Assembly (NCBI GenBank): GCA_963813485.1
Contig: CAWEZE010000001.1
Span: 62,001 to 126,000 of the forward strand
Source of the DNA: DASQUK01 sp963813485
GTDB taxonomy: Bacteria; Actinomycetota; Acidimicrobiia; Acidimicrobiales; VFJN01
Length of the DNA stretch: 64,000 bases
Reading direction: 5' to 3'
The notes under the pieces were generated by a model. That model was not told the DNA's origin. It saw nothing but the letters and a program-made list of their open reading frames with translations, and did not search any database. This document shows positions 25,287 through 34,209 of the stretch, piece by piece. The position numbers and the translations under genes were made by a program. Each line of letters opens with the position of its first letter. The stretch's first letter is position 1.

Positions 25287-26255
25287 ATGACCACGAGCCA
25301 ACGGGCGGTCGCCGGCGGCGCGCCCGCGCCCGGCCCCGCTCCCGACCCCGGGATGGTCTGGGTACCCGGCGGCACCTTCCTGATGGGCTCCGACCGGCAC
25401 TATCCCGAGGAGGCCCCCGCACATCGGGTGACAGTCGAGAGTTTCTGGATGGACCGGTACGCCGTCACCAATGCCGGGTTCCGCCGGTTCGTGGAGGCCA
25501 CCGGGCACGTGACGGTGGCCGAGCGGGCACCCGATCCGGCCGACTACCCCGGTGCCGACCCGGCGTTGCTGCTGCCGGCGTCGGCTGTGTTCCGCAAGCC
25601 CGGGCACCCGGTCGACCTGCGCAATCCGTACAACTGGTGGATCAACGTCCCGGGTGCGTCGTGGCGCCATCCTCGCGGACCGCAGAGCTCGCTCAAGGGG
25701 CTCGACGACCACCCGGTGGTGCACGTGGCGTGGGCCGACGTCGAGGCGTATGCAGAGTGGGCCGGCAAGGACCTGCCCAGCGAGGCCGAGTGGGAGCGGG
25801 CGGCCCGCGGCGGGCTCGAGGACGCGGAGTTCGCGTGGGGCGATGAGCTCACCCCCGACGGGAAGCACATGGCCAACGTGTGGCAGGGCGAGTTCCCGCT
25901 GCGGAACGAGCTGCTCGACGGCTACGAGTACACGGCGCCGGTGCGATCGTTCCCGCCCAACGGCTGGGGCCTGTTCGAGATGACCGGCAACGTGTGGGAG
26001 TGGACCACAGACTGGTATCAGGGCCATGGCGATATCGCCCACGCGTGCTGCACCGTGGCCAGCCCCCGTGGGGGCGACCGTGATGCCAGCATCGACGGCG
26101 CCGATCCCGCGCGCGTCCCCCGCAAGGTGATGAAGGGCGGCTCCCATCTGTGCGCCGCGAACTATTGCCGGCGCTACCGTCCCGCGGCCCGCATGGCGCA
26201 GGCCATCGACACCTCGACGTCGCACCTCGGCTTCCGCTGCATCGTGCGAGTGTGA
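25287..26255 (+). CDS. Formylglycine-generating enzyme (sulfatase-modifying factor)
   Basis: A 322-residue FGE-sulfatase domain protein. It starts MVWVPGGTFLMGSDRHYPEE after a short Ala/Pro tail, contains PSEAEWERAARGG, GLFEMTGNVWEWT and the C-terminal GGSHLCAANYCRRYR. The two catalytic cysteines (Cys289 and Cys294) of true formylglycine-generating enzymes are both present. The enzyme oxidises the sulfatase Cys in CxPxR to formylglycine, with copper and oxygen. No complete sulfatase exists in the window; only a C-terminal tail remains 0.5 kb away. Its target must be elsewhere, or the gene is left over. The ATG at 25287 is chosen because the upstream in-frame codons cover the dyad. Confidence 0.9.
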   Translation: MTTSQRAVAGGAPAPGPAPDPGMVWVPGGTFLMGSDRHYPEEAPAHRVTVESFWMDRYAVTNAGFRRFVEATGHVTVAERAPDPADYPGADPALLLPASAVFRKPGHPVDLRNPYNWWINVPGASWRHPRGPQSSLKGLDDHPVVHVAWADVEAYAEWAGKDLPSEAEWERAARGGLEDAEFAWGDELTPDGKHMANVWQGEFPLRNELLDGYEYTAPVRSFPPNGWGLFEMTGNVWEWTTDWYQGHGDIAHACCTVASPRGGDRDASIDGADPARVPRKVMKGGSHLCAANYCRRYRPAARMAQAIDTSTSHLGFRCIVRV

Positions 26256-26319
26256 GGGCGGGCACAGAAGCCTGGCGAGAAATTCGGTTGCGCGGCGCCT
26301 GCCCACGCGGCTGACCTGC

Positions 26320-26350
26320 CGGTGGCACCGTCGCGGTGGCGGTGCCACTG
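26320..26350. terminator. GC-rich hairpin downstream of the FGE gene
   Basis: GTGGCACCG (26322-26330) pairs perfectly with CGGTGCCAC (26340-26348) around a 9-base loop, extended by a wobble and one further pair. It lies 65 bases after the stop. No U-run follows, as is common for high-GC actinobacterial terminators. The rest of 26256-26534 shows no gene. Confidence 0.45.
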
Positions 26351-26534
26351 CGACCGGACGGGAAGGTGGTGACCGATGCCCAGGTTCACGAGCGCCGGGC
26401 GTCGCGCGCCCCGGGTGACCGTCCGGCCCTCGCCTGGGCTCCCCTGAGCCCAACGGCCGAGCCGAGCCTCTGAGACGCCACCCCGGCGAACGCGACGCGG
26501 TCCTTTCGTCCTCGCTGCTCTTGGAGGTCTTCCC

Positions 26535-26903
26535 TTGGCGCGCGATCAGCGCAACTCCCGCCGTCGGTCGCTCACGTCGTTCCGGTGCCGCAACTGCCGG
26601 CTCGACGTGCCCATCGACGCCCCGGGCACCGCCCACCGCAACCACTGCCCCAACTGCCTGTGGAGCTGCCACGTCGACGACTCGCCGGGTGATCGCGCCG
26701 CGCTCTGCGGCTCGTCGATGGAGCCCATCGCCATCAGTGTCCGAGGTGCCGGCGAGTGGGTGCTGGTCCACCGCTGTCTCGGCTGCGACACGGTGCACCT
26801 CAATCGCATCGCCGGCGACGACAACCCGCTGCTGTTGGTGCGGATCGCCGTCGGCCCGCTGGCGCAACCACCGTTCCCGCTCGACGTCCTCGGCCGTCTC
26901 TGA
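26535..26903 (+). CDS. RNHCP domain zinc-ribbon protein
   Basis: A 122-residue protein with the family motif that gives the RNHCP domain its name (HRNHCPNCLWSCHVD), plus paired cysteines FRCRNC at the N-terminus and HRCLGCDTVH near the centre. The three cysteine pairs suggest one or two zinc ribbons. The function of the family is unknown; an RNA- or ribosome-related role has been guessed from its zinc-ribbon look. The start is TTG at 26535, chosen because GGAGG at 26523-26527 is well spaced. The gene runs against aceE, which ends 65 bases later on the opposite strand. Confidence 0.82.
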   Translation: MARDQRNSRRRSLTSFRCRNCRLDVPIDAPGTAHRNHCPNCLWSCHVDDSPGDRAALCGSSMEPIAISVRGAGEWVLVHRCLGCDTVHLNRIAGDDNPLLLVRIAVGPLAQPPFPLDVLGRL

Positions 26904-26967
26904 TTGTGCGGGGCACGTGTCTGGCCCGACCCAGCCGCGGTAGGCCCGCGGCAGCGGTCGTGTGCCG

Positions 26968-29667
26968 CTACAGGTCGAACGCCCGGGGGTCGGTGCGCTC
27001 GGGGTCGATGCCGTAGTGAGCGATGGCCTCGGCCACCGTCTCGGCCTTGACCTCACCCTGCTGGGACAGCGCCCACAGCGTGGCCACCACCACGTGCGGC
27101 ATGTCGACCTCGAAGAACTGGCGCAGCTTGTCGCGGGTGTCGGAGCGGCCAAAGCCGTCGGTGCCCAGCGGCACGAACGGCTGGCGCACCCAGCGGGCGA
27201 CCTGGTCGGGCACCGCCTTCATGAAGTCGGTCACCGCCACCACCGGTCCGCCCTCGGCGCCCAGCAGCTGGGTGACGAGAGGCGTGCGGGGCGGCTCGGT
27301 GGGGTGGAGCCGGTTCCAGCGTTCGGCCGCCAGCGCCTCCTCACGCAGCCGCTTGTAGCTGGTCGCCGACCAGAGGTCGGCGCCCACGTCCCAGCGGTCG
27401 GCCAGCTCGGCCTGCGCGGCCCGGGCAGCCCCCTGCGCCGTGCCCGAGAACAGGATCGTGGCCCGGTGCCCCGGACCTTCGGGCGCCTCGGCCCAGCGGT
27501 AGAGGCCCTGGATGATGCGGTCCTCCACCCCTTCGGGCATCGGTGGCATCAGGTAGTTCTCGTTGTACAGCGTCAGGTAGTGGATGACGTCCCGCTCGTC
27601 GACCAGCATCTCCCGGATGCCGTGGCGGATGATCGTCGCCATCTCGTACGCGAACGCCGGGTCCCAGGCCTCGACCGTGGGATGGGTCGACGCCAGGATC
27701 AGGCTGTGGCCGTCCTGGTGCTGCAGGCCCTCGCCGAGCAGCGTGGTGCGGCCGGCGGTGGCACCCAGAAGGAAGCCCCGCGCCCGCGAGTCGTTGGCCG
27801 ACCAGATGAGGTCGCCCACACGCTGGAACCCGAACATCGAGTAGAAGGTGAAGAACGGCAGCATGGGCACGCCCCGGTGGGCGTACGAGGTGGCGGCAGC
27901 GATGAATGTCGCCATCGATCCGGCCTCGGTGATGCCCTCCTCGAGGATCTGGCCGTCCTTGGCCTCCGTGTACGACAGCAGCAGCTGGGCGTCGACCGGC
28001 TCGTACACCTGGCCCTGGGCGGCGTAGATCTTGAACTCCTTGAACAGTGCATCCATCCCGAACGTGCGGGCCTCGTCGGGGATGATCGGAACCACCCGGG
28101 GGCCGACCTTGGGGTCGCGGCACAGGTTCCGCAGCAGCCGGGTGAAGGCCATGGTGGTCGACACCTCTTGCTTGCCGGAGCCGGCCAGCACCTCGGCGAA
28201 CGGCTTCTCCTCCGGCATCTCGATGGCGCGCTTGGTGCGGACAACGCGGCTGGGCAAGGAGCCGTCGAGCGCCTTGCGCCGGTCCATCAGGTAGCCGTGC
28301 TCGGTCGAGCCCTCCTCGAAGCGGATGTAGGGCGGCTCCTTGTCGTCGGCCAGCGCATCCTCGGGGATCACGTCTTGGAGGTAGAGCCGCTCGCGCAGCA
28401 CCCGCAGCTGGTCGACCGTCATCTTCTTGATCTGGTGGGTGGCGTTGCGGCCCTCGACGTCTGGGCCCAGCGTCCAGCCCTTGATGGTTTTGGCGAGGAT
28501 GACGGTGGGGGAGCCCCTCTGCTCGGTGGCGGCCTTGTAGGCCGAGTAGAGCTTGCGGTAGTCGTGGCCGCCGCGGGGCAGGGTGCGCAACTCGTCGTCG
28601 GACAGGTGCTCGACCATCTTGCGCAGCCGGGGGTCGGGCCCGAAGAAGTGCTCGCGGATGTAGGCGCCCGACTCGACCGCGTAGCGCTGGAACTCGCCGT
28701 CGACGGTGGTGTTCATCTTGTTGAGCAGCACGCCGTCACGGTCCTGCATCAGCAGCTCGTCCCACTTGCAACCCCAGATGACCTTGATGACGTTCCATCC
28801 GGCGCCGCGGAAGATGGCCTCGAGCTCCTGGATGATCTTGCCGTTGCCACGCACCGGTCCATCGAGGCGCTGCAGGTTGCAGTTCACGACCCAGATGAGG
28901 TTGTCGAGTTGCTCGCGGGCGGGCAGCGACAGGGCGCCGAGGGTCTCGGGCTCGTCGACCTCGCCGTCGCCGACGAAGCACCACACCCGGCTGCCGCTGG
29001 TGTCGTCGATCTTGCGGTTGTGGAGATAGCGCAGGTACCGGGCGTGGTAGATCGAGTTGAGGGGGCCGAGGCCCATCGACACCGTCGGGTACTCCCAGAA
29101 GTCGGGCATCAGCCGCGGGTGGGGGTAGCTCGACAGCCCGGCGCCATCGACCTCCTGGCGGAACCCGTCGAGCTGTGTCTCGGTGATCCGTCCCTCGAGG
29201 TAGGCGCGGGCATAGATGCCGGGTGCGGCGTGGCCCTGGAGGTACACGGCGTCGCCGGCGAGGCCATCGTCCTTGCCGCGGAAGAACCAGTTGGACCCGA
29301 CGTCGTAGAGCGCCGCCGAGGAGGCGAAGGTGGACAGGTGCCCACCGATGCCTTCGGCGTGCTTGTTTGCCTTGATGACCATGACGGCGGCGTTCCAGCG
29401 GATGTAGGCGCGGATGCGGCGCTCGAGGTCCTCGTCGCCGGGGAACCAGGGCTCCTGCTCGGGTGGGATGGTGTTGACGTACGGCGTCGACACCGTGGCC
29501 GGCGAGCCCACCTGCAGCTCACGGGCGCGCACGAGCAGCTTGGACATCAGGAACCGGGCCCGGGTCTTGCCGTGGGCGTCGACCACCGCATCGAGGGAGT
29601 CGAGCCATTCGCGGGTCTCGGAGGGGTCGGTGTCCGGAAGTTGGTGGACGAACCCGTCGATGATCAT
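26968..29667 (-). CDS. aceE: Pyruvate dehydrogenase E1 component, homodimeric type
   Basis: An 899-residue thiamine diphosphate enzyme, the usual length for actinobacterial AceE. It begins MIIDGFVHQLPDTDPSETRE, has the cofactor-binding stretch GDGEVDEPETLGAL with NLQRLDGPVRGN (about residues 230-260), and a C-terminal transketolase-like half with HQDGHSLILASTHPTV. It decarboxylates pyruvate and hands the acetyl group to the E2 lipoyl protein. E2 and E3 genes are not in the window. The ATG at 29667 is clear; the open frame upstream to 30465 is a shadow of the opposite-strand genes. The coding frame is intact, in contrast to several neighbours. Confidence 0.95.
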   Translation of the reverse strand: MIIDGFVHQLPDTDPSETREWLDSLDAVVDAHGKTRARFLMSKLLVRARELQVGSPATVSTPYVNTIPPEQEPWFPGDEDLERRIRAYIRWNAAVMVIKANKHAEGIGGHLSTFASSAALYDVGSNWFFRGKDDGLAGDAVYLQGHAAPGIYARAYLEGRITETQLDGFRQEVDGAGLSSYPHPRLMPDFWEYPTVSMGLGPLNSIYHARYLRYLHNRKIDDTSGSRVWCFVGDGEVDEPETLGALSLPAREQLDNLIWVVNCNLQRLDGPVRGNGKIIQELEAIFRGAGWNVIKVIWGCKWDELLMQDRDGVLLNKMNTTVDGEFQRYAVESGAYIREHFFGPDPRLRKMVEHLSDDELRTLPRGGHDYRKLYSAYKAATEQRGSPTVILAKTIKGWTLGPDVEGRNATHQIKKMTVDQLRVLRERLYLQDVIPEDALADDKEPPYIRFEEGSTEHGYLMDRRKALDGSLPSRVVRTKRAIEMPEEKPFAEVLAGSGKQEVSTTMAFTRLLRNLCRDPKVGPRVVPIIPDEARTFGMDALFKEFKIYAAQGQVYEPVDAQLLLSYTEAKDGQILEEGITEAGSMATFIAAATSYAHRGVPMLPFFTFYSMFGFQRVGDLIWSANDSRARGFLLGATAGRTTLLGEGLQHQDGHSLILASTHPTVEAWDPAFAYEMATIIRHGIREMLVDERDVIHYLTLYNENYLMPPMPEGVEDRIIQGLYRWAEAPEGPGHRATILFSGTAQGAARAAQAELADRWDVGADLWSATSYKRLREEALAAERWNRLHPTEPPRTPLVTQLLGAEGGPVVAVTDFMKAVPDQVARWVRQPFVPLGTDGFGRSDTRDKLRQFFEVDMPHVVVATLWALSQQGEVKAETVAEAIAHYGIDPERTDPRAFDL

Positions 29668-29739
29668 GGGCCCATGCTGGCACCGCCGACGCGAAATCGG
29701 AACGTCTGCCGGGATCCCATCCCCGCGTAGGGTGCCCTC

Positions 29740-30201
29740 GTGCCCGCGACCCCGACGACGTCCACCACCGTGTTCACCGACGGTGCCTGCCTCCGCAACC
29801 CCGGGCCCGGCGGATGGGCGTGGGCCGAGGAGGGCGGAGCCTTCGCGTCGGGCCACGTTCCCCACACCACCAACCAGCGCATGGAGATCACCGCCGCCTA
29901 CGAGGCGGTGCGCACCCACCCCGGACCGCTCGAGGTGGTGAGCGACTCGACCTACGTCGTCAACTGCTTCCGCGACCGCTGGTGGGAGGGCTGGATCCGC
30001 CGAGGCTGGGTCAACTCCGCCCGCAAGCCGGTGGCCAACCGCGACCTGTGGGAGCCCTTCGTCGAGCTGGTGCGGGCCCGCGGCGACGTGACGTTTCGCT
30101 GGATCAAGGCGCACGCGGGCCACGCGATGAACGAGCTGGTCGATCGGCTCGCCGTCGAGGCCGCCCAGTCCCAACGGTCGAGATCCGGCGTGTCGCGCTA
30201 G
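29740..30201 (+). CDS. rnhA: Ribonuclease HI
   Basis: A 153-residue RNase H1 with all four catalytic acids: Asp14 (FTDGAC), Glu49 (NQRMEITAAY), Asp69 (VVSDSTYVVN) and Asp135 (NELVDRLA). It also has the basic handle-like WWEGWIRRGWVNSARKPVANRDLW. It cleaves RNA in RNA-DNA hybrids. The start is GTG at 29740, divergent from aceE with a 72-base gap. The hyuA gene follows after 10 bases on the same strand, so the three genes form an apparent operon without a clear functional link. Confidence 0.93.
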   Translation: MPATPTTSTTVFTDGACLRNPGPGGWAWAEEGGAFASGHVPHTTNQRMEITAAYEAVRTHPGPLEVVSDSTYVVNCFRDRWWEGWIRRGWVNSARKPVANRDLWEPFVELVRARGDVTFRWIKAHAGHAMNELVDRLAVEAAQSQRSRSGVSR

Positions 30202-30211
30202 GCCGCGGACC

Positions 30212-32032
30212 GTGCAGGTCGGCGTCGACACCGGGGGCACGTTCACCGACCTGGTGACGGCCGACGGTCGTGCGGCCAAGCTGCTCTCGACGCCCGACGA
30301 CCCGGTGCGGGCCATCCGGGAGGCGATCGACGGCGCAACACCTCCCGGTGTGGCGACCCGACCGGACTTCCTGGCGCACGGCACCACCGTGGCCACCAAC
30401 GCGCTGCTCGAGCGACGGGGTGCGGCGGTCGCGCTGGTGACGACCGAGGGGCTCGCGGACGTCATCGAGATCGGCCGCCAGGATCGGCCGTCGCTCTACG
30501 ACCAGCTCGCCTCGCGCCCCGAGCCCTTGGTGCCGCGCCGCTGGCGGTACGAGGTCGCCGGCCGCCTCGCCGCAGACGGGTCGGAGCTCGCGCCCGCGGA
30601 CCCGGGTGGGCTACCCGCCATCGCCCCCGCCGTGGAGGCGGTGGCCGTATGCCTGCTCCACGCCGACATCGAGCCGGCGCACGAACGGGTGGTGGCCGAG
30701 GCACTGCGCGCCCGTGGCCACGACGTGAGCTGCTCGCACGAGGTGTCCCCGGAGATGCGCGAGGTCGAGCGCACGGTGACGACCGTGATCAATGCCGCAC
30801 TGCGGCCCCGGTGCCGGTGGTACCTGCGGGGCATCGCCGACCTCGCCGACGACGCGCTGGTCATGACCTCGGCCGGAGGGCTGCTCCCGGCGGCCGAGGC
30901 CGCCGAGCTACCGGCGGCGCTGCTGCTGTCGGGGCCCGCCGGCGGCGTGCGGGCCGGGGCCGCGGCCGCGGTCGCCAACGGCTTCTCCGACGCCATCACC
31001 TTCGACATGGGTGGCACGTCCACCGACGTGTGCCTCGTCGTCGGCGGGAGCCCGGCGCCGGCGGCCGAGCGCGAGGTCGCGGGGTTCACGGTGCGGTTCC
31101 CGGCTCTCGACGTGCACACCATCGGCGCCGGGGGCGGGTCGATCGCCCGGATCGACCCCGGTGGGGCGCTGGTCGTCGGCCCCCAGAGCGCCGGCGCCGA
31201 GCCGGGGCCGGCCTGCTACGGGCGGGGCGGTGTCGATGCCACGGTCACCGACGCCAACCTGGTCGCCGGGCGGATCGCCGCCGACGCCGCGTTCGGTGGC
31301 CTGCGGCTCGACGCCGGCGCCGCGAAGGCGGCCCTGGAACGGGCCGGGGTCAGCGCCGACGGCGTGATCGCGGTGGTCGACGCCAACATGGAACGGGCGT
31401 TGCGCGCCGTGTCGGTGGAGCGCGGCGTCGACCCCGGGCGCCTGGCGCTGGTGGCCTTCGGTGGCGCAGGACCACTGCACGCCTGCGCCTTGGCGGAGGC
31501 CCTCGGGATGCCCGCCGTGATCGTGCCGGCGAGGGCGGGTGTCCTGTCCGCGGTCGGGCTGCTGACCGCCCCCCGACGTCGGGACGTGGTGCGGTCGTGG
31601 CCGACCCCCGAGGACCATGCCGGCTTGGCGGAGGCGCTGGCGATTCTGGGGGAGGAGGCCGCCGGGCTGGTGGGGCCGGGCGGCGGCGGGGGCGCAGCGA
31701 CCGCGGTCGAGACGGCCGTGGATTGCCGCTACCGGGGCCAGAGCCACGAGCTGACCGTGGCTTCGGTCGGGGAGTTCCACGCCGAGCACCGCCGCCGCAA
31801 CGGCTACGCCCGACCCGACGAGCCGGTCGAGGTGGTGGCATTGCGGGCCGTGGCGACCCGTCCGCCGACGGTCGCGGCTGCCGACCTACCGACGGCCGCC
31901 CGCGTCGGGGGCGAGGTGCGTGGCCCGGCTGTGATCGTGGAGCCGGACTGCACGATCTGGGTCGCCGACGGCTGGACGGCGCAGGCCGGCGCGGGCGGGG
32001 CGTTGCTCATGCGGCGCGGGAATATCGCATGA
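30212..32032 (+). CDS. hyuA: Hydantoinase/oxoprolinase subunit A
   Basis: A 606-residue ATP-dependent hydantoinase or oxoprolinase alpha subunit. It starts MQVGVDTGGTFTDLV (ASKHA phosphate-binding loop), has LAHGTTVATNALLERRGA, the central ITFDMGGTSTDVCLV motif and the Gly-rich GAGGGSIARID. It couples ATP hydrolysis to opening of a cyclic amide such as N-methylhydantoin or 5-oxoproline. The GTG start at 30212 follows the rnhA stop by 10 bases. The last bases ATGA are shared with the start of the B subunit, giving translational coupling for a heteromeric complex. Confidence 0.92.
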   Translation: MQVGVDTGGTFTDLVTADGRAAKLLSTPDDPVRAIREAIDGATPPGVATRPDFLAHGTTVATNALLERRGAAVALVTTEGLADVIEIGRQDRPSLYDQLASRPEPLVPRRWRYEVAGRLAADGSELAPADPGGLPAIAPAVEAVAVCLLHADIEPAHERVVAEALRARGHDVSCSHEVSPEMREVERTVTTVINAALRPRCRWYLRGIADLADDALVMTSAGGLLPAAEAAELPAALLLSGPAGGVRAGAAAAVANGFSDAITFDMGGTSTDVCLVVGGSPAPAAEREVAGFTVRFPALDVHTIGAGGGSIARIDPGGALVVGPQSAGAEPGPACYGRGGVDATVTDANLVAGRIAADAAFGGLRLDAGAAKAALERAGVSADGVIAVVDANMERALRAVSVERGVDPGRLALVAFGGAGPLHACALAEALGMPAVIVPARAGVLSAVGLLTAPRRRDVVRSWPTPEDHAGLAEALAILGEEAAGLVGPGGGGGAATAVETAVDCRYRGQSHELTVASVGEFHAEHRRRNGYARPDEPVEVVALRAVATRPPTVAAADLPTAARVGGEVRGPAVIVEPDCTIWVADGWTAQAGAGGALLMRRGNIA

Positions 32033-33588
32033 GCCTCGGTCCCGCGGAGCTGCAGGTGCTGATCTCGCGGCTCACCGGCATCGCCGAGGAGATGGGCGCC
32101 GTCCTCAGGCGGGCGGCCTTCAGCCCCAACATCAAGGAACGGGCCGACTGCTCGGCGGCCCTGTTCACCCCGTCCGGCGAGCTGCTGGTGCAGGCCGAGC
32201 ACATCCCGGTCCACCTGGGCTCCATGCCCGCGAGCGTCTCCGCGGCGATCGAGACCTTCGGCGACGACGGCCTCGATTCCGGGGATCAGGTGGTGCTCAA
32301 CGATCCCTTTGCCGGCGGCACCCACCTCAACGACATCACGCTGGTGGCGCCGTGTGTGGTCGACGGCGAGCTGGTGGGGTGGGCGGCGAACCGCGCGCAC
32401 CACGCTGATGTGGGCGGCTCGGCGCCGGGGTCGATCCCGGCGGATGCCACGGAGATCTACCAGGAGGGCCTGCGGATCCCGCCCACACGCCTCGACGAGA
32501 GCGTGCGACGGCTTCTGCTGGCCAACTCGCGCACGCCGACCGAGCGAATCGGTGACCTCGACGCCCAGGTGGGCGCCAACGTGGTCGGCATCGAGCGCCT
32601 GGCTGACATGGCCGGCGGGCATGCGCCGTTGGCCGAGGTGGTCGACTACGGCGAGCGGCGCATGCGAGCGGCGCTGGCCGAGCTGCCGGACGGCACCTGG
32701 CGGGCGGAGGACGTCTTGGACTCGACCGGTGCGGCCCCCGAGCAGCAGCGCCCGGCGCGCGTCACCGTCTCCGTCACGGTGACCGGCGACGAGGTGACGT
32801 TCGACTTCACCGGTAGCGAGCCCCAGTCCCGGGGCAACGTCAATGCCGTGGAGGCGGTGACGGTCTCGGCCGTGTCGTACGCCCTGCGAGCTGCGGTCGA
32901 TCCGTCCATTCCCGCCAACGGCGGGGCCCTGCGCCCGGTGCGAGTCGTGGCGCCGGCGGGCACGATCATCGCCGCGCGCCCACCGGCGGCCGTCGGCGCC
33001 GGGAACGTCGAGGTGAGCCAGCGGGTGGCCGATGTGTGCCTGCGGGCACTGGCCGAGCCCTGCCGGGACCGGGTACCCGCAGCGGGCCAGGGGACCATGA
33101 ACAACCTGCTGATCGGCGGGGACGGCTGGGTCTACTACGAGACAGTGGCCGGCGGTCAGGGCGGCCGCCCCCACACCCCGGGGATGAGCGGCGTGCACAC
33201 GGGGATGACCAACACGAAGAACACGCCCATCGAGGCGCTGGAGCGGACGTTCCCGCTGCGGGTCCTGCGCTACCGCCTGCGGCGGGGGAGCGGCGGGGCC
33301 GGTCGGCAGCCCGGCGGGGAGGGCATCGAGCGGGACCTCCAGGTCCTGGAGGAGTGCACCGTGTCGCTCATCACCGAACGACGGGTGTCGCGGCCGTGGG
33401 GCCTCTGGGGCGGCGAACCCGGAGCGCCGGGCGAGAACTGGCTGCTGCCCGATGCTGACGAGTCCCGAGCCGAGCGTTTGCCCGACAAATGCACGATCCG
33501 GCTTCAAGCCGGCGACGTCTTGCGAATGCTCACCCCCGGTGGAGGAGGGTGGGGACCATCGGGACGACCATCGCTCGCCCGGCGATGA
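32029..33588 (+). CDS. hyuB: Hydantoinase/oxoprolinase subunit B
   Basis: A 519-residue beta subunit. It starts MSLGPAELQVLISRLTGIAEEMG, has the conserved ERADCSAALFTPSGELL, QAEHIPVHLGSMPASV, NDPFAGGTHLNDITL and the late NTKNTPIEALERTFPLR and GGGGWGPSGRP. It overlaps subunit A by four bases. The paired subunits form an ATP-dependent cyclic amidase complex. The substrate (hydantoin, oxoproline, acetone or acetophenone carboxylase-like) cannot be distinguished without a third subunit; no gamma-type gene follows, which favours the hydantoinase/oxoprolinase branch. Confidence 0.92.
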   Translation: MSLGPAELQVLISRLTGIAEEMGAVLRRAAFSPNIKERADCSAALFTPSGELLVQAEHIPVHLGSMPASVSAAIETFGDDGLDSGDQVVLNDPFAGGTHLNDITLVAPCVVDGELVGWAANRAHHADVGGSAPGSIPADATEIYQEGLRIPPTRLDESVRRLLLANSRTPTERIGDLDAQVGANVVGIERLADMAGGHAPLAEVVDYGERRMRAALAELPDGTWRAEDVLDSTGAAPEQQRPARVTVSVTVTGDEVTFDFTGSEPQSRGNVNAVEAVTVSAVSYALRAAVDPSIPANGGALRPVRVVAPAGTIIAARPPAAVGAGNVEVSQRVADVCLRALAEPCRDRVPAAGQGTMNNLLIGGDGWVYYETVAGGQGGRPHTPGMSGVHTGMTNTKNTPIEALERTFPLRVLRYRLRRGSGGAGRQPGGEGIERDLQVLEECTVSLITERRVSRPWGLWGGEPGAPGENWLLPDADESRAERLPDKCTIRLQAGDVLRMLTPGGGGWGPSGRPSLARR

Positions 33589-33777
33589 AGAACCAGCCGA
33601 GCGTCACGATCGTCACGCCGACAGCTGCGTAGCAGTTCGCTCGCCCGTCGCCGTGGATACCGACACGCCCAAGAGCGCCATCGGGTGGCGCCCACGCACT
33701 AGCGTCACCGCCGACCCTGGTCCCCTGGCGCCGACAGGCTTGCTGGGGCCGACCAGGCCGGACTTTAGGGGGGACGA

Positions 33778-34209
33778 GTGAGCGATTTCACTGGGGATGC
33801 CCGAGTCATGACACCGCGCGCGGCCGGGTGGTTGTCGTTTGCCGCCGCGATGCTCGTGGTTAGCGGGGCGTTCAAGATCCTCGATGCCCTGTGGGCGTTC
33901 AAATACGACGACGACGTGTCCGAGGAGGTGCAGACCGTCCTGTTCGAGAACGACCTCGCATCGTGGGGCTGGCTCTGGCTGGTGATCGGCATCGTCCTCG
34001 TCCTTGCCGGTTTCGCCGTGATCAGCGGCGCACAATGGGCGCGCTGGGTTGGGATCGTGGCCGCCAGCGTCGCGGCGATCATGTTCCTGCCGTGGATCTA
34101 CTACAAGCCGCTGTGGACGATCCTCAGCGTGACGCTGGCCATCCTCGTCGTCTATGCACTCGCGACCTACGGCGGCCCCCGGATACCGGAGACCCCCGCG
34201 CGTGCCTGA
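33778..34209 (+). CDS. DUF7144-type four-helix membrane protein (second copy)
   Basis: A 143-residue membrane protein with four hydrophobic helices. The loop LASWGWLWLVIGIVLVLAGF matches the corresponding region of the protein at 24788-25177, so the two are paralogues. The GTG start at 33778 has an AGGGGGG purine run 5-11 bases upstream. The 189 bases before it carry no other gene that I can support. It overlaps the following CYTH gene by 8 bases, the first of several overlaps in a four-gene unit. Function unknown. Confidence 0.75.
   Translation: MSDFTGDARVMTPRAAGWLSFAAAMLVVSGAFKILDALWAFKYDDDVSEEVQTVLFENDLASWGWLWLVIGIVLVLAGFAVISGAQWARWVGIVAASVAAIMFLPWIYYKPLWTILSVTLAILVVYALATYGGPRIPETPARA

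Noticed and set aside
26395..26420. A GGGTGAC half-site upstream of the RNHCP gene
   Set aside because: No TCACCC partner at 4-5 bases; half-sites like this also occur inside genes.
29668..30465. N-terminal extension of AceE by 266 residues
   Set aside because: It overlaps rnhA and hyuA on the other strand; AceE has normal length from 29667.
33560..33640. Minus-strand stretch with membrane-helix-like reading (VGVTIVTLGWFFIAG)
   Set aside because: Too short, overlapping the hyuB end, and without a start or continuing frame; may be a remnant but cannot be supported.
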